From NCBI GenBank assembly GCA_016706595.1, contig JADJJH010000007.1, positions 434,001-498,000 on the forward strand: a stretch of 64,000 nt of DNA. The letters run 5' to 3'. How positions within the stretch are numbered: position 1 is the stretch's first letter; each line of letters starts with the position of its first letter. A model generated the notes under the pieces. That model had not been told where the DNA came from. It was given only the letters and a program-made list of their open reading frames with translations, and did no database searches. This stretch comes from Bacteroidota bacterium. GTDB lineage: Bacteria; Bacteroidota; Bacteroidia; Chitinophagales; Chitinophagaceae. The position numbers and the translations under genes were made by a program. This document shows, piece by piece, positions 8,883 to 17,615 of this stretch.

Positions 8883-9905
8883 ATGGGATTATTCAATTTT
8901 TTTACGCAAGATATAGCTATAGACCTTGGTACGGCCAACACCCTTATTATTCATAACGATCAGGTTGTGGTTGATGAACCTTCCATAGTAGCCATGGACC
9001 GAACTACCAACAAAATAATTGCGGTTGGTAAAAGAGCCATGATGATGGATGGTAAAGTGCATGAAAACTTAAAGACAATTAGACCTTTGAAAGATGGTGT
9101 AATTGCAGATTTTAATGCAGCAGAGGGTATGATTCGAGAGATGATTAAATTGATTTATCCAAAGAAGCCTTTATTTGCTCCAAGTTGGCGCATGGTAATT
9201 TGCATTCCATCTTCTATTACAGAAGTTGAAAAAAGAGCGGTTCGAGATAGTGCAGAACAAGCCGGTGCCAAAGAAGTATATATGATTCACGAGCCTATGG
9301 CAGCTGCTTTAGGAATTGGTATTGATGTAGAAGAACCTTGCGGAAATATGGTAATTGATATTGGAGGTGGAACAACCGGCATTTCAATTATATCCTTATC
9401 GGGTATTGTTTGTGACGAAAGTATTCGTATTGCCGGCGACGAATTTACGGCCGATATTATTGAAGCTATGCGCAGGTATCATAGTTTATTAATTGGTGAA
9501 CGAACTGCCGAGCAAATTAAGATTCAAGTAGGCAGCGCGTTAAAAGAATTAGATCATCCTCCTGATGATGTAGCGGTGAATGGTAGAGATTTGGTTACCG
9601 GTATTCCTAAACAAATTATGGTATCCTATCAAGAAGTAGCCGATGCCTTAGATAAATCGGTTTTTAAAATTGAAGAAGCCATTTTAAAAGCGCTCGAAAA
9701 AACACCACCTGAATTAGCTGCCGATATTTTTAGACGAGGTTTGTATTTAACCGGTGGTGGTGCCTTATTACGTGGTTTGGATATTCGAATCGCCAGTAAA
9801 ATTAAATTGCCCGTGCATATCGCCGACGATCCATTACGTAGTGTGGTAAGAGGTACCGGAATGGCATTGAAGCATATTCATAAGTACCCGTTTTTAATGC
9901 AATAA
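8883..9905 (+). CDS. mreB: Rod shape-determining protein MreB
   Basis: This 340-residue actin homologue forms membrane-bound filaments that guide lateral cell-wall synthesis. The ATPase motifs are present: phosphate-1 DLGTANTLI near residue 14, phosphate-2 DIGGGTTGISII near 160, and the adenosine motif TGGGALLRGLD near 290. Length is normal. It heads mreB-mreC-mreD with 47 bases to mreC. The usual downstream partners mrdA (PBP2) and rodA are not found; a SET-domain gene follows mreD instead. Confidence 0.97.
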   Translation: MGLFNFFTQDIAIDLGTANTLIIHNDQVVVDEPSIVAMDRTTNKIIAVGKRAMMMDGKVHENLKTIRPLKDGVIADFNAAEGMIREMIKLIYPKKPLFAPSWRMVICIPSSITEVEKRAVRDSAEQAGAKEVYMIHEPMAAALGIGIDVEEPCGNMVIDIGGGTTGISIISLSGIVCDESIRIAGDEFTADIIEAMRRYHSLLIGERTAEQIKIQVGSALKELDHPPDDVAVNGRDLVTGIPKQIMVSYQEVADALDKSVFKIEEAILKALEKTPPELAADIFRRGLYLTGGGALLRGLDIRIASKIKLPVHIADDPLRSVVRGTGMALKHIHKYPFLMQ

Positions 9906-9952
9906 GGTTTTCGCAACAAGTCTAAACCCACTCTAAAAGTCTAAACCCATTT

Positions 9953-10786
9953 GTGAGAAACCTCATCTTTTTAATAAAGCAATTCCATAACTTCTTCATC
10001 TTTCTTTTGCTTGAATTGGTATGTTTAATTATTGTGTTTCGAAATAATTCTTACCAGCAAAGTTCATATATCAATTCATCACGAAATATTGCCGGTAAAT
10101 TTTATTCACGTAAAGAAAAGTTGGTTGGTTTTATGCATTTAAGTGAGGTAAATGATAGTTTATTGCGTGAAAATGCGCGCTTACGAAAAGAGTTGGGAAT
10201 TCCTATTGAAATAAATCCCCTTAAAGATACCAATTATACTAAAACGCTTCAAAGCGATACCGTAACGCAAACCATTCATTATACTTATATCCCTGCTAAG
10301 GTTTTGAATAATACCATCGACCAAAAAGTAAATTATATTACTTTAGATGCGGGTAGCAAAAAAGGAATTAAGAAAAATATGGCGGTTATAACACCGAATG
10401 GTATTGTTGGACGAGTTTCCCATGTTTCAGAAAATTATAGTGTAGTACTTTCATTTTTATCAGATCGATTTAACGTGAGTTCAATGGTGGGCGATGGTAC
10501 CATTGGTAAATTATCATGGGATGGATTAGATCCAGAATACGCGATTTTAAGTGGCATACCGCAATCGGTAAAACTGAAGCGAAAGGATACTGTACTCACC
10601 AGTGGATTTGGAAATTTCCCTGAGAAGATTATGGTAGGTCGAATTGCTGCTGTGTTAAGTGGAACGAGTTACAAAGTATTTTTAAATACCAACTTCAGAA
10701 AGCTTCATTTTGTATATGTGATTGCTGACGATGTAAATTTTGAACGAAAAAAATTAGAAGATTCATTACAAGTAAATAAAGAATGA
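9953..10786 (+). CDS. mreC: Rod shape-determining protein MreC
   Basis: This 277-residue bitopic inner-membrane protein links MreB to periplasmic wall synthases. A single N-terminal helix (residues ~12-28, FFIFLLLELVCLIIVF) is followed by a coiled coil around SEVNDSLLRENARLRKELGI and then the two-beta-barrel MreC domain (AKVLNNTIDQKVNYITLDAGSKKGI..NGIVGRV). The start codon is GTG at 9953. Its end overlaps the mreD start by four bases (ATGA), showing translational coupling. Confidence 0.93.
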   Translation: MRNLIFLIKQFHNFFIFLLLELVCLIIVFRNNSYQQSSYINSSRNIAGKFYSRKEKLVGFMHLSEVNDSLLRENARLRKELGIPIEINPLKDTNYTKTLQSDTVTQTIHYTYIPAKVLNNTIDQKVNYITLDAGSKKGIKKNMAVITPNGIVGRVSHVSENYSVVLSFLSDRFNVSSMVGDGTIGKLSWDGLDPEYAILSGIPQSVKLKRKDTVLTSGFGNFPEKIMVGRIAAVLSGTSYKVFLNTNFRKLHFVYVIADDVNFERKKLEDSLQVNKE

Positions 10787-11327
10787 GTATACCCATAAAA
10801 GTAGTTTTGAATTTTTTAGTCATCATGTCGATTCAATTATTTTTATTGAATGATATCGTCATTAAGTCGTCGATTACCTTAATGGGTATGCCGGCCTTTA
10901 TACCTATGCTTTACCCATTAATTTTTTTGGTACTACCTGTAAATACACCTGCATGGTTAGCGATGGTTTTTGGTTTATTTACAGGCTTGGTAATGGATTA
11001 TTTTAGTAATACGCCGGGTATGCATGCGGCAGCTTGTGTATTGCTTTGTTATTTACGCCCCTATTTTCTGAAACTCTTTTTTCAACAATCAGCCAAAGAC
11101 TTAGGTACCATAGTTCCCTCAGTGTTTAAAATGGGTATGATTGCTTTTTTGCTTTACATTGCCATGGGCATTATTGTACACCATTTATTTTTTACATTTT
11201 GCAAATCTGGAGTTTTAGTCAGATTTTACTTATTTTGGCTAAAACCTTTTTGTCGGCTATTCTTTCGATGCTTCTTATATTATTGAGTCAATTGCTTTTT
11301 GCTGATAAAGACATTCGAAGAGCATGA
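10783..11327 (+). CDS. mreD: Rod shape-determining protein MreD, frameshifted
   Basis: This polytopic membrane protein of the elongation complex carries a one-base frameshift. The frame from 10783 reads a good MreD N-terminus (SIQLFLLNDIVIKSS, then FGLFTGLVMDYFSNTPGMHAA) and would stop at 11286 after a nonsense tail. Adding one T to the six-T run at 11188-11193 restores YILQIWSFSQILLILAKTFL and a normal end, LLSQLLFADKDIRRA. The repaired protein is 181 residues. Its stop then overlaps the next ATG as ATGA, the same coupling as mreC-mreD, which strongly supports the repair. The cause could be a sequence error or slippage on the T run; a true null is less likely in a shape gene. Confidence 0.85.
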
Positions 11328-11704
11328 TAGCACCTTTTTTGTTCACAGCAATCACAGAAAATAAGGGGTGGGGGGTATTTACTTCGACGCCGATTAAAAG
11401 AAATCAAATGATTGAAGTATCTCCTGTGATTGTAATGACTGCAAAAGAAAAATTGGTACTCGATCAAACCACTTTATACAATTATATTTTCGATTGGCAA
11501 GGCGATGCATGCTGCATGGCAATGGGTTTGGTGCCGGTATATAATCATAGTTATGAAGCCAACTGTGAGTATTTTCAAGACTATGAAAACAATACCATAT
11601 TTATAAAAACCGTTCGTGATATTGTAGCCAACGAAGAACTTACCATTAATTATAATGGCGATTGGAATGATAAGAAGAAGGTGTGGTTTGAAGTGAGTTT
11701 GTAA
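11324..11704 (+). CDS. SET domain-containing protein (putative lysine methyltransferase)
   Basis: This 126-residue protein is essentially a lone SET domain. It has the N-terminal GWGVFTSTPIKRNQMIEVSPV, the knot motif YNHSYEANCEY (the NHS SAM-binding segment), and the C-terminal motif NEELTINYNGDW. Such proteins transfer methyl groups from S-adenosylmethionine to lysine side chains; the target is unknown. Its ATG overlaps the repaired mreD stop, so it appears to be translated with the mre operon. That is an unusual partner, since mrdA and rodA are expected there. Confidence 0.82.
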   Translation: MIAPFLFTAITENKGWGVFTSTPIKRNQMIEVSPVIVMTAKEKLVLDQTTLYNYIFDWQGDACCMAMGLVPVYNHSYEANCEYFQDYENNTIFIKTVRDIVANEELTINYNGDWNDKKKVWFEVSL

Positions 11705-11818
11705 TCAAGGTATGATTAGTGAATGGGGAAATTTGTGAATTAGACAATGATGTTTCCGAAGAATGTATTCAATGGTAAGCATAGATGGCACGCTAGTAGC
11801 AATTCACCAATGGGCAAA

Positions 11819-13306
11819 TTATTCAAAAGGCACCTCATATACCTTGCTTAAAAAATCTTCTTCTAATGTGCTTTCATAATCATTACAATGGAAAATATTT
11901 TTCTTGGTATTGTAAGTATATTTTTCACTCAGTTGCTTATGGTGTTCGGCTACATATTCGATACCACTTAAAATTGTTTCAATTTCCTCGTCGCTATGGG
12001 TAGGATGCACTGATAATCGTATCCAACCCGGACGCATAAATAATTCACCTTGATGCAATCGTTGAATAATATGATCTGATTGCTCGCGATTAATATTTAA
12101 TAAATAATGTCCGTAAGTTCCTGCGCAGGCACAACCCCCACGAACCTGAATCCCATAGTAATCGTTCAATAATTTTACCCCTAAATTAAAATGCAAATCA
12201 TCAATATAAAATGAAACTGCGCCTGCTCGATGTTTAATATTACCGGCAAGGATATGCAGGTTTGGTATTTTTTCTAATCGATCAAAAACTTTACTTAATA
12301 TTTCTTCTTCACGTTTCATCAAATTCTCAACGCCCATTTCTTTCTTCAACTTAAAACAAAGTGCCGCACGTATACCTTGTAAAAAGGGTGGGGTGCCTCC
12401 ATCTTCTCGATCTTCAACACTATCAATATATTCATGAAATTTCCACGGGGTTGTAAAACGAACGGTTCCTCCTCCTGAATTATCAGGTACTGCGTTGCAA
12501 TATAAATTTTTGTTCATCACCATTACACCGGGTGTACCAGGGCCGCCCAAAAATTTATGTGGTGAAACAAATATGACATCCAATTGTTGTGCTTCATTTT
12601 TTGGATGCATATTAATTTCTACATAAGGGCCCGAACAGGCAAAGTCTACAAAACAATATCCATCTATGGCATGTATCATTTCAGCCATTTGATGGTATGG
12701 TGTAAAAATACCGGTGACATTACTACAGGCACTTACCGAAGCAATTTTTAATGGCCGGTGTTTATAGGTTTCAATCAGTTGAGCGAAATGCACTAAGTCA
12801 ACATTACCTTCTGCATCGGGGTTAATAATTTCAACATCGGCTAAAGTTTCAAGCCAAGAGGTGTGGTTCGAATGATGTTCGATGTGGGTGATAAAAATTA
12901 TCGGTCTTTCATTTTCAGAAAGTGGTTGAAATGGGGTTACAAATTTTTTCGCATTTTCAGGAATCCGTAAACCTAATATTCGTTGTAGTTTATTGATAGA
13001 ATCTGTCATGCCCGAACCCGAAAATATGAGTGCATCGTTTTCGTTAGCATTCACTTCTTTTTTTATGAATCGTTTTGCTTCATGGTAAGCTTTTGTCATA
13101 AGCGTACCGGTAACAGAAGTTTCGGTATGTGTATTTGCACAAAACGGTGCAATGGTATCATGCATCAATTTTTCGATTGGTTCATATAATCGACCACTGG
13201 CTATCCAATCGGCATAAATCATTTTTTTTTCACCCAATGGGGTAGGGAAGCTTTGTTGAATGCCTACGATATTTTCTCTAAACTTGCTGAAGTATTGTGC
13301 TGTCAT
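11819..13306 (-). CDS. Class V aminotransferase-fold PLP enzyme (cysteine desulfurase-like)
   Basis: This 495-residue PLP enzyme of fold type I resembles cysteine desulfurases. Key segments are the His after THIEHHSNHTSW, the cofactor Asp in CFVDFACSGP, the Schiff-base Lys in SPHKFLGGPGTPG, and the loop VRGGCACAGTYGHYLL, whose Cys pair sits where desulfurases carry the catalytic Cys. No suf or isc genes are near, so it may act on another substrate. I chose the ATG at 13306 over an upstream in-frame ATG at 13417, because a consensus -7 element lies between them (13334-13341) and the extra 37 residues do not resemble the family. Confidence 0.85.
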   Translation of the reverse strand: MTAQYFSKFRENIVGIQQSFPTPLGEKKMIYADWIASGRLYEPIEKLMHDTIAPFCANTHTETSVTGTLMTKAYHEAKRFIKKEVNANENDALIFSGSGMTDSINKLQRILGLRIPENAKKFVTPFQPLSENERPIIFITHIEHHSNHTSWLETLADVEIINPDAEGNVDLVHFAQLIETYKHRPLKIASVSACSNVTGIFTPYHQMAEMIHAIDGYCFVDFACSGPYVEINMHPKNEAQQLDVIFVSPHKFLGGPGTPGVMVMNKNLYCNAVPDNSGGGTVRFTTPWKFHEYIDSVEDREDGGTPPFLQGIRAALCFKLKKEMGVENLMKREEEILSKVFDRLEKIPNLHILAGNIKHRAGAVSFYIDDLHFNLGVKLLNDYYGIQVRGGCACAGTYGHYLLNINREQSDHIIQRLHQGELFMRPGWIRLSVHPTHSDEEIETILSGIEYVAEHHKQLSEKYTYNTKKNIFHCNDYESTLEEDFLSKVYEVPFE

Positions 13307-13333
13307 GTATTGCTTACTAAAGCCGCGAAAGTA

Positions 13334-13341
13334 CAAATTTA
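13334..13341 (-). promoter_or_regulatory. -7 element of the class V aminotransferase gene
   Basis: On the minus strand this reads TAAATTTG, a full match to TAnnTTTG, 28 bases before the ATG at 13306. It decides the start codon, because the longer upstream start would lie before the promoter. Confidence 0.6.
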
Positions 13342-13461
13342 TTATGTAAGCCCATAAGGGGTTTGCTTTTTGAAGAAAATAGCCATTTGATGGTCTGATT
13401 TTTAAACACAATCTCAATTGAATTGTTTCATACAGCGTTAAAAAATCAATGTACTAATAGA

Positions 13462-13492
13462 TTGCAATGCACTTTCTTTACTCTTACCTTTG
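13462..13492 (+). promoter_or_regulatory. Promoter of smpB (TTG-N20-TACCTTTG)
   Basis: A -33 TTG (13462-13464) and a -7 TACCTTTG (13485-13492) have the standard 20-base spacing. The ATG of smpB begins only 7 bases after the -7 box, where transcription would be expected to start, so the mRNA may be leaderless or nearly so. Confidence 0.7.
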
Positions 13493-13498
13493 CGCCGC

Positions 13499-13942
13499 AT
13501 GAAAGAAATCTCGAATCGGTCAGCGTCTTATCATTTTGCTATTGAACAACGTTTTACGGCGGGCTTGGTTTTATTGGGTACCGAAATTAAATCATTACGA
13601 CAGGGCAAAGCGAGTTTTAATGATAGTTTTTGTGTGTTTAATCATGGCGAATTGGTGATTAGAAGTCTGCATATTGCTGTGTATAGTCATGGTACCGCTG
13701 CAAACCACGACCCACTTCGAGAACGGAAACTTTTACTTACCGCAAAGGAGTTACGCAAACTCGAAAATAAAACCAAAGAAAAAGGGTATACGATCGTTCC
13801 ACTTCGCATATTTTTAAGTGAAAGCGGTTATGCAAAAATTGAAATTGCTTTAGCACGGGGTAAAAATACCCACGATAAACGCGATAGTATAAAAGCTAAA
13901 GATGCCGATCGTGAGATGAAGCGGGAGATGAGAGTGCGATAA
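13499..13942 (+). CDS. smpB: SsrA (tmRNA)-binding protein SmpB
   Basis: This 147-residue protein binds tmRNA and brings it to stalled ribosomes for trans-translation. Family signatures are NRSASYHFAIEQRFTAGLVL, GTEIKSLRQGKASFNDSF and the basic C-terminal tail AKDADREMKREMRVR. I chose the ATG at 13499; a TTG at 13490 would place the start inside the -7 promoter box. It diverges from the class V aminotransferase gene. A structured repeat element begins 13 bases after its stop. Confidence 0.95.
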   Translation: MKEISNRSASYHFAIEQRFTAGLVLLGTEIKSLRQGKASFNDSFCVFNHGELVIRSLHIAVYSHGTAANHDPLRERKLLLTAKELRKLENKTKEKGYTIVPLRIFLSESGYAKIEIALARGKNTHDKRDSIKAKDADREMKREMRVR

Positions 13943-13954
13943 ATTTCAATCTTT

Positions 13955-14085
13955 GGCATCTCTAAAAACTCTGATGCTTCGTTATTTAGATTTTGCAAAT
14001 CCATTATTTACTATAGTAAACGCTTCCGATAGCTATCGGAATTGCAAAATCTAAATGCCTCGCCTGAGAGGTTTTTATAGAAGCC
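13955..14085. repeat. Multi-hairpin dispersed repeat, copy 1
   Basis: This 131-bp element begins 13 bases after the smpB stop. Its ends pair imperfectly (GGCATCTCTAAAAACTCT with AGAGGTTTTTATAGAAGCC). A perfect 14-bp stem (13985-13998 with 14042-14055) encloses two further hairpins: TTTAC-TATA-GTAAA and the palindrome TCCGATAGCTATCGGA. The fold is therefore a branched cruciform. A second copy lies at 31411-31543 and a half copy at 14180-14220. The rest of the 418-base gap to 14361 shows no gene. Confidence 0.8.
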
Positions 14086-14179
14086 CTCAAGAAATATAGT
14101 GCTATCATCGATAATTCTATAGTTCTTAATTAATTGGATTTATTGCGATGATTTATTTTCATAGGTAAAGGCTGTCTTT

Positions 14180-14220
14180 TCAAAATCCAAATGCCTCGCC
14201 TGAGAGTTTTTACAGATGCC
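14180..14220. repeat. Multi-hairpin repeat, right-half fragment
   Basis: This 41-bp stretch matches the right end of the 131-bp element (AAATGCCTCGCCTGAGAG followed by a T run and GATGCC), ~95 bases downstream of copy 1. The left half and inner hairpins are missing, so it is a decayed or partial copy. Confidence 0.7.
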
Positions 14221-14360
14221 TTATTGAAATACGGAAACACGCCACGATTATTTTTTAGATTTTTATTGCGATGCCTTCTGGAATATTTTTTTGAATTTAA
14301 ACAGAACGATTACTTTTATAGCCATGTTTCAAATTTCAATACCAAGAAACATCTTTTACC

Positions 14361-16466
14361 ATGGGAAAAAAGAATAAAGAAAAACAAACGCCAAGTAAAA
14401 TTCAGCAACCTATTTCTAAGCCAAGCGTTGAGGTTGGCAAAGCAACGCCATCTCGTTTTGGTGTTTGGATTTACCCTTTGATGATTGCTGCCATTACCTT
14501 ATTAATTTATAGCAACACGTTCAGCCATCGTTTTGTTTTAGATGATCATGGCATTATTAAGAATAATAAAATTACCAAAGCTCCTGTAAGTTGGGATAAT
14601 ACCGTAAAAATATTTACAACTCCTTTACGCAAGGGCGATTTTTCGGATATCGAAAATTCATTGTATCGACCCTTTGTGAAATTCCTTTTTAATATCGAAT
14701 GGAATCTGTTTGAAGGAGACCCTCACAAGTTTCATATTGTGAATGTGCTTTTATATGCACTGGCTGGCATCTTCATTTTTTTCATTTTTTATGATATCAT
14801 GAAGAAACGATTTTTAATTCCGTTTTTATTAGCCTTGCTATTTGTTACACATCCTATTCATACCGAAGTAGTTGCCAATGTAAAAAGTGGTGATGAAGTT
14901 CTCAGTTTATTAGGCATACTGATTGCATTACGGTGTATCCAATTATATCTATCCAAAGGAACGTTGTTGTATATGTTATTTGCGATACTTGGATTTTTGG
15001 CCGGGTCGTTTTCAAAAGAATCTACGGTAGTGGCGATTGCGATCTTTCCTTTATTTATGTATTTCTTCACTGAGGCAAGTATTAAAAAGAATGTCATTCT
15101 TTCATCTATTATGGCATCTTGTACGTTCTTCTTCTTGCTATGTCGTTATCTCACGTTAAAAAATTATCCCGATACCGGCAATTTGAGTGCGCTCGATAAT
15201 TTTATGGTTTTATGCACCGATCCAGCTTACGAAGGCACTTCTAAGTTCGCCTCTGCCATAAGTACTTTGGGTTTATACTTAAAAACATTTCTTTATCCAC
15301 ATCCATTATCTTGCGATTACTCATACTCAACCCTTATTCCGGTTGGATTTGCTGATGTAGGATTTTTAATTTCTTTTTTAATTCTCATCGCGCTTTTTGT
15401 ATATGCTGTGTATACCATGCTTCCAATAGGAAAAAAAGAAAAAGAGAAAAGTCCACTAAGCTTTGGTATTCTTTGGTTTTTTATTACGATGTCTATCACC
15501 TCCAATGTTTTCTTTTTAATCGGAACATCCTTCGGTGAGCGTTTATTATTTGTTCCTTCCTTGGGTTTAACCATTGTATTGGTATTTGCCTTAGCTCGTT
15601 TTTTTTATAAGCAAGATGATGCAGAAAATTTAGTTTCCGCGTTTAAGAAAGCGCCAATCATGTTGGGTATTGTATTGATGACTACCTTATTATTTAGTTT
15701 TAAAACTTATGATAGGAATAAAGATTGGAAAAGCGATTTTAAATTGTTTGCTGCTGATGTTGAGAAGTACCCTAACTCAACTCATCTTCTGTTTTATATG
15801 GGAAATCATCTTTCTGGTGCCGAATTCAAAGAAAATCTTGCCCTCGATATTAGTGAAAATGATTTGAATATTGATCTTGCCGATTCGGTGCTTAAGGCCA
15901 ATTATCGTTGCATTGCCATGCTCTCAAAATCATTGGGCATTTATCCGGCTTTGCCAAGCGATGGATATAATCAATTAGGAAAGGCTTATTTTAACATTGG
16001 CAAACTTGATAGTGCACAAAAATATTATCTAAAGGCTTATGGTGAAGATAGTACCAACCCAATTTTTACGAATAATCTCGGTACAGTATATTATAATTCA
16101 TCGATTCCCTTAACTCAGAAGGCAACGGAGTTTCAAAAGGTTGGACGATTTGATAGCGCACAATATTATACGATTGTGGGTACCAATAAATTACTTGAAG
16201 CCTTACCTTATTTTCAACGAGCTCATAAAGGCGATTCGCTCGAAACTGATTTTATCAACAATATCGGTTGTATTTATGGCGCTACCCAACGAACAGATAG
16301 TGCATTGTATTGGTTTAATAAGGCTTATGCCATCGATTCACTCGATGAGGTGTCGATACAATTTTTAGATATTACGTATCGAGCAATAGGCAAAGTGCAG
16401 GAAGCTGATTATTTTAAGAATCGATTAGCCATTGCAAAAGCCATCAAAATAGAAAGAATGCGATAA
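14361..16466 (+). CDS. TMTC-like multi-pass membrane protein with C-terminal TPR repeats
   Basis: This 701-residue protein begins with a Lys-rich soluble stretch (1-30), followed by about ten membrane helices (~35-460) and a periplasmic TPR region (~500-690). The motif FVLDDHGIIKNNK near residue 65 and HPIHTEVVANVKSGDE near 170 match the GT-C glycosyltransferase/TMTC type (PMT-like proteins that add sugars from lipid donors to proteins). Activity and substrate are not shown by the sequence. It is followed 13 bases later by the DUF5995 gene, probably in one operon. Confidence 0.75.
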   Translation: MGKKNKEKQTPSKIQQPISKPSVEVGKATPSRFGVWIYPLMIAAITLLIYSNTFSHRFVLDDHGIIKNNKITKAPVSWDNTVKIFTTPLRKGDFSDIENSLYRPFVKFLFNIEWNLFEGDPHKFHIVNVLLYALAGIFIFFIFYDIMKKRFLIPFLLALLFVTHPIHTEVVANVKSGDEVLSLLGILIALRCIQLYLSKGTLLYMLFAILGFLAGSFSKESTVVAIAIFPLFMYFFTEASIKKNVILSSIMASCTFFFLLCRYLTLKNYPDTGNLSALDNFMVLCTDPAYEGTSKFASAISTLGLYLKTFLYPHPLSCDYSYSTLIPVGFADVGFLISFLILIALFVYAVYTMLPIGKKEKEKSPLSFGILWFFITMSITSNVFFLIGTSFGERLLFVPSLGLTIVLVFALARFFYKQDDAENLVSAFKKAPIMLGIVLMTTLLFSFKTYDRNKDWKSDFKLFAADVEKYPNSTHLLFYMGNHLSGAEFKENLALDISENDLNIDLADSVLKANYRCIAMLSKSLGIYPALPSDGYNQLGKAYFNIGKLDSAQKYYLKAYGEDSTNPIFTNNLGTVYYNSSIPLTQKATEFQKVGRFDSAQYYTIVGTNKLLEALPYFQRAHKGDSLETDFINNIGCIYGATQRTDSALYWFNKAYAIDSLDEVSIQFLDITYRAIGKVQEADYFKNRLAIAKAIKIERMR

Positions 16467-16479
16467 ATTAATAGAAAGT

Positions 16480-17223
16480 ATGATTTGTAAAACGATAGAT
16501 GAAGTCATTGCCAACCTCGATACCATTGTACATCGTTGCAAACTTGAACAAAGTAGTTTAGGATATTTTGCTGTTTTATATCGAAAAGTTACCAAAAGAG
16601 TGAAGCGTGGAATTCTTCTTACAGAGTTTGAAGATAACATACGTATGGAGCATCTCGTAGTTCATTTTGCCAATCGTTACTTTGAAGCCTATGATTTGTA
16701 TATGCAAGGTAAATCGTCAACGCAAAGTTGGCTGATTCCCTTTAAAGCTTGCAAGCAAAGTGGGTTTATTATTTTGCAACATTTATTAGCAGGAATAAAT
16801 GCGCATATCAATCTCGATTTAGGAATCGCTGCTTTGCAAGCTGCCGGCGACAAGTCATTACACAGTATTGAAAAGGATTTTAATACTATCAATCGTATTC
16901 TTTCTGAAATGGTGGATGAAGTTGAACGTGGCATTTCAAGAGTTTCTCCGGTGTTTAAATTATTAATGCCTTTGGCGGGCAATCATGATGAAATCTTCAT
17001 CAATTTTAGCATCAACCTAGCTCGAGATGGCGCATGGAAATTTGCCAATGAATTGGCCTTATCTAACAATTCCGCTCAACTTATTCAAGAACGTGATCGA
17101 TGCATTTCGGTTTTAGCCACCAAGCTTTTTTCTCCGGCTACCCGTTTACGATGGGTATTAAGAACCATTTCATGGTTAGAATGGCGAAGTGTGGCTTCGA
17201 ATTTGTCAATTTTGGAAAAGTAA
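16480..17223 (+). CDS. DUF5995 family protein
   Basis: This 247-residue soluble protein matches DUF5995: SLGYFAVLYRKVTKRVKRGI near residue 25, LVVHFANRYFEAYDLY near 60, and the histidine-bearing core LAGINAHINLDLGIAAL near 105. The family is all-helical and its function is unknown. It starts 13 bases after the TMTC-like gene and ends 85 bases before nuoK. Confidence 0.75.
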   Translation: MICKTIDEVIANLDTIVHRCKLEQSSLGYFAVLYRKVTKRVKRGILLTEFEDNIRMEHLVVHFANRYFEAYDLYMQGKSSTQSWLIPFKACKQSGFIILQHLLAGINAHINLDLGIAALQAAGDKSLHSIEKDFNTINRILSEMVDEVERGISRVSPVFKLLMPLAGNHDEIFINFSINLARDGAWKFANELALSNNSAQLIQERDRCISVLATKLFSPATRLRWVLRTISWLEWRSVASNLSILEK

Positions 17224-17284
17224 CCATCTAAAAATCCCCTCAAAAACAATTCAAAAACAATTACCTTTTTCAACTTGCAAACCT

Positions 17285-17292
17285 TATTTTTG
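17285..17292 (+). promoter_or_regulatory. -7 element of nuoKLMN
   Basis: TATTTTTG matches TAnnTTTG and lies 17 bases before the nuoK ATG at 17309. It implies that the second nuo block has its own promoter and does not depend on read-through from nuoHIJ 12 kb upstream. Confidence 0.5.
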
Positions 17293-17308
17293 CCCAACTT
17301 TTTTTAAA

Positions 17309-17608
17309 ATGCCTTCACAATATTATCTGTTTCTCAGTTTAGCTTTATTTTGCATCGGCGTTATGGGTGTACTCATGCGTCGAAATGCTATTATTATTCT
17401 CATGTGTATCGAGTTAATGCTCAATGCTGTGAATTTATTAATGGTAACTTTTAGTAAAATGCACCAAAATTCAGATGCTCAAATTTTCGTTTTCTTTATT
17501 ATGGTAGTTGCAGCAGCAGAAGTTAGTGTGGGTCTTTCGATTATTGTCATGATGTATCGTAAGATGCGCTCAATTGATGTGAATATTTTAAACAGACTAA
17601 AAAATTAA
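17309..17608 (+). CDS. nuoK: NADH-quinone oxidoreductase subunit K
   Basis: This 99-residue antiporter-like (MrpC-type) subunit of complex I has three transmembrane helices with buried acidic residues: Glu in IELMLNAVNLLMV and Glu in AAAEVSVGLSIIV, both needed for proton transfer in this family. The ATG at 17309 gives the usual ~100-residue length. An upstream in-frame start would add 40 unrelated residues and precede the promoter. It is followed 7 bases later by nuoL. Confidence 0.95.
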   Translation: MPSQYYLFLSLALFCIGVMGVLMRRNAIIILMCIELMLNAVNLLMVTFSKMHQNSDAQIFVFFIMVVAAAEVSVGLSIIVMMYRKMRSIDVNILNRLKN

Positions 17609-17615
17609 TACGCCC

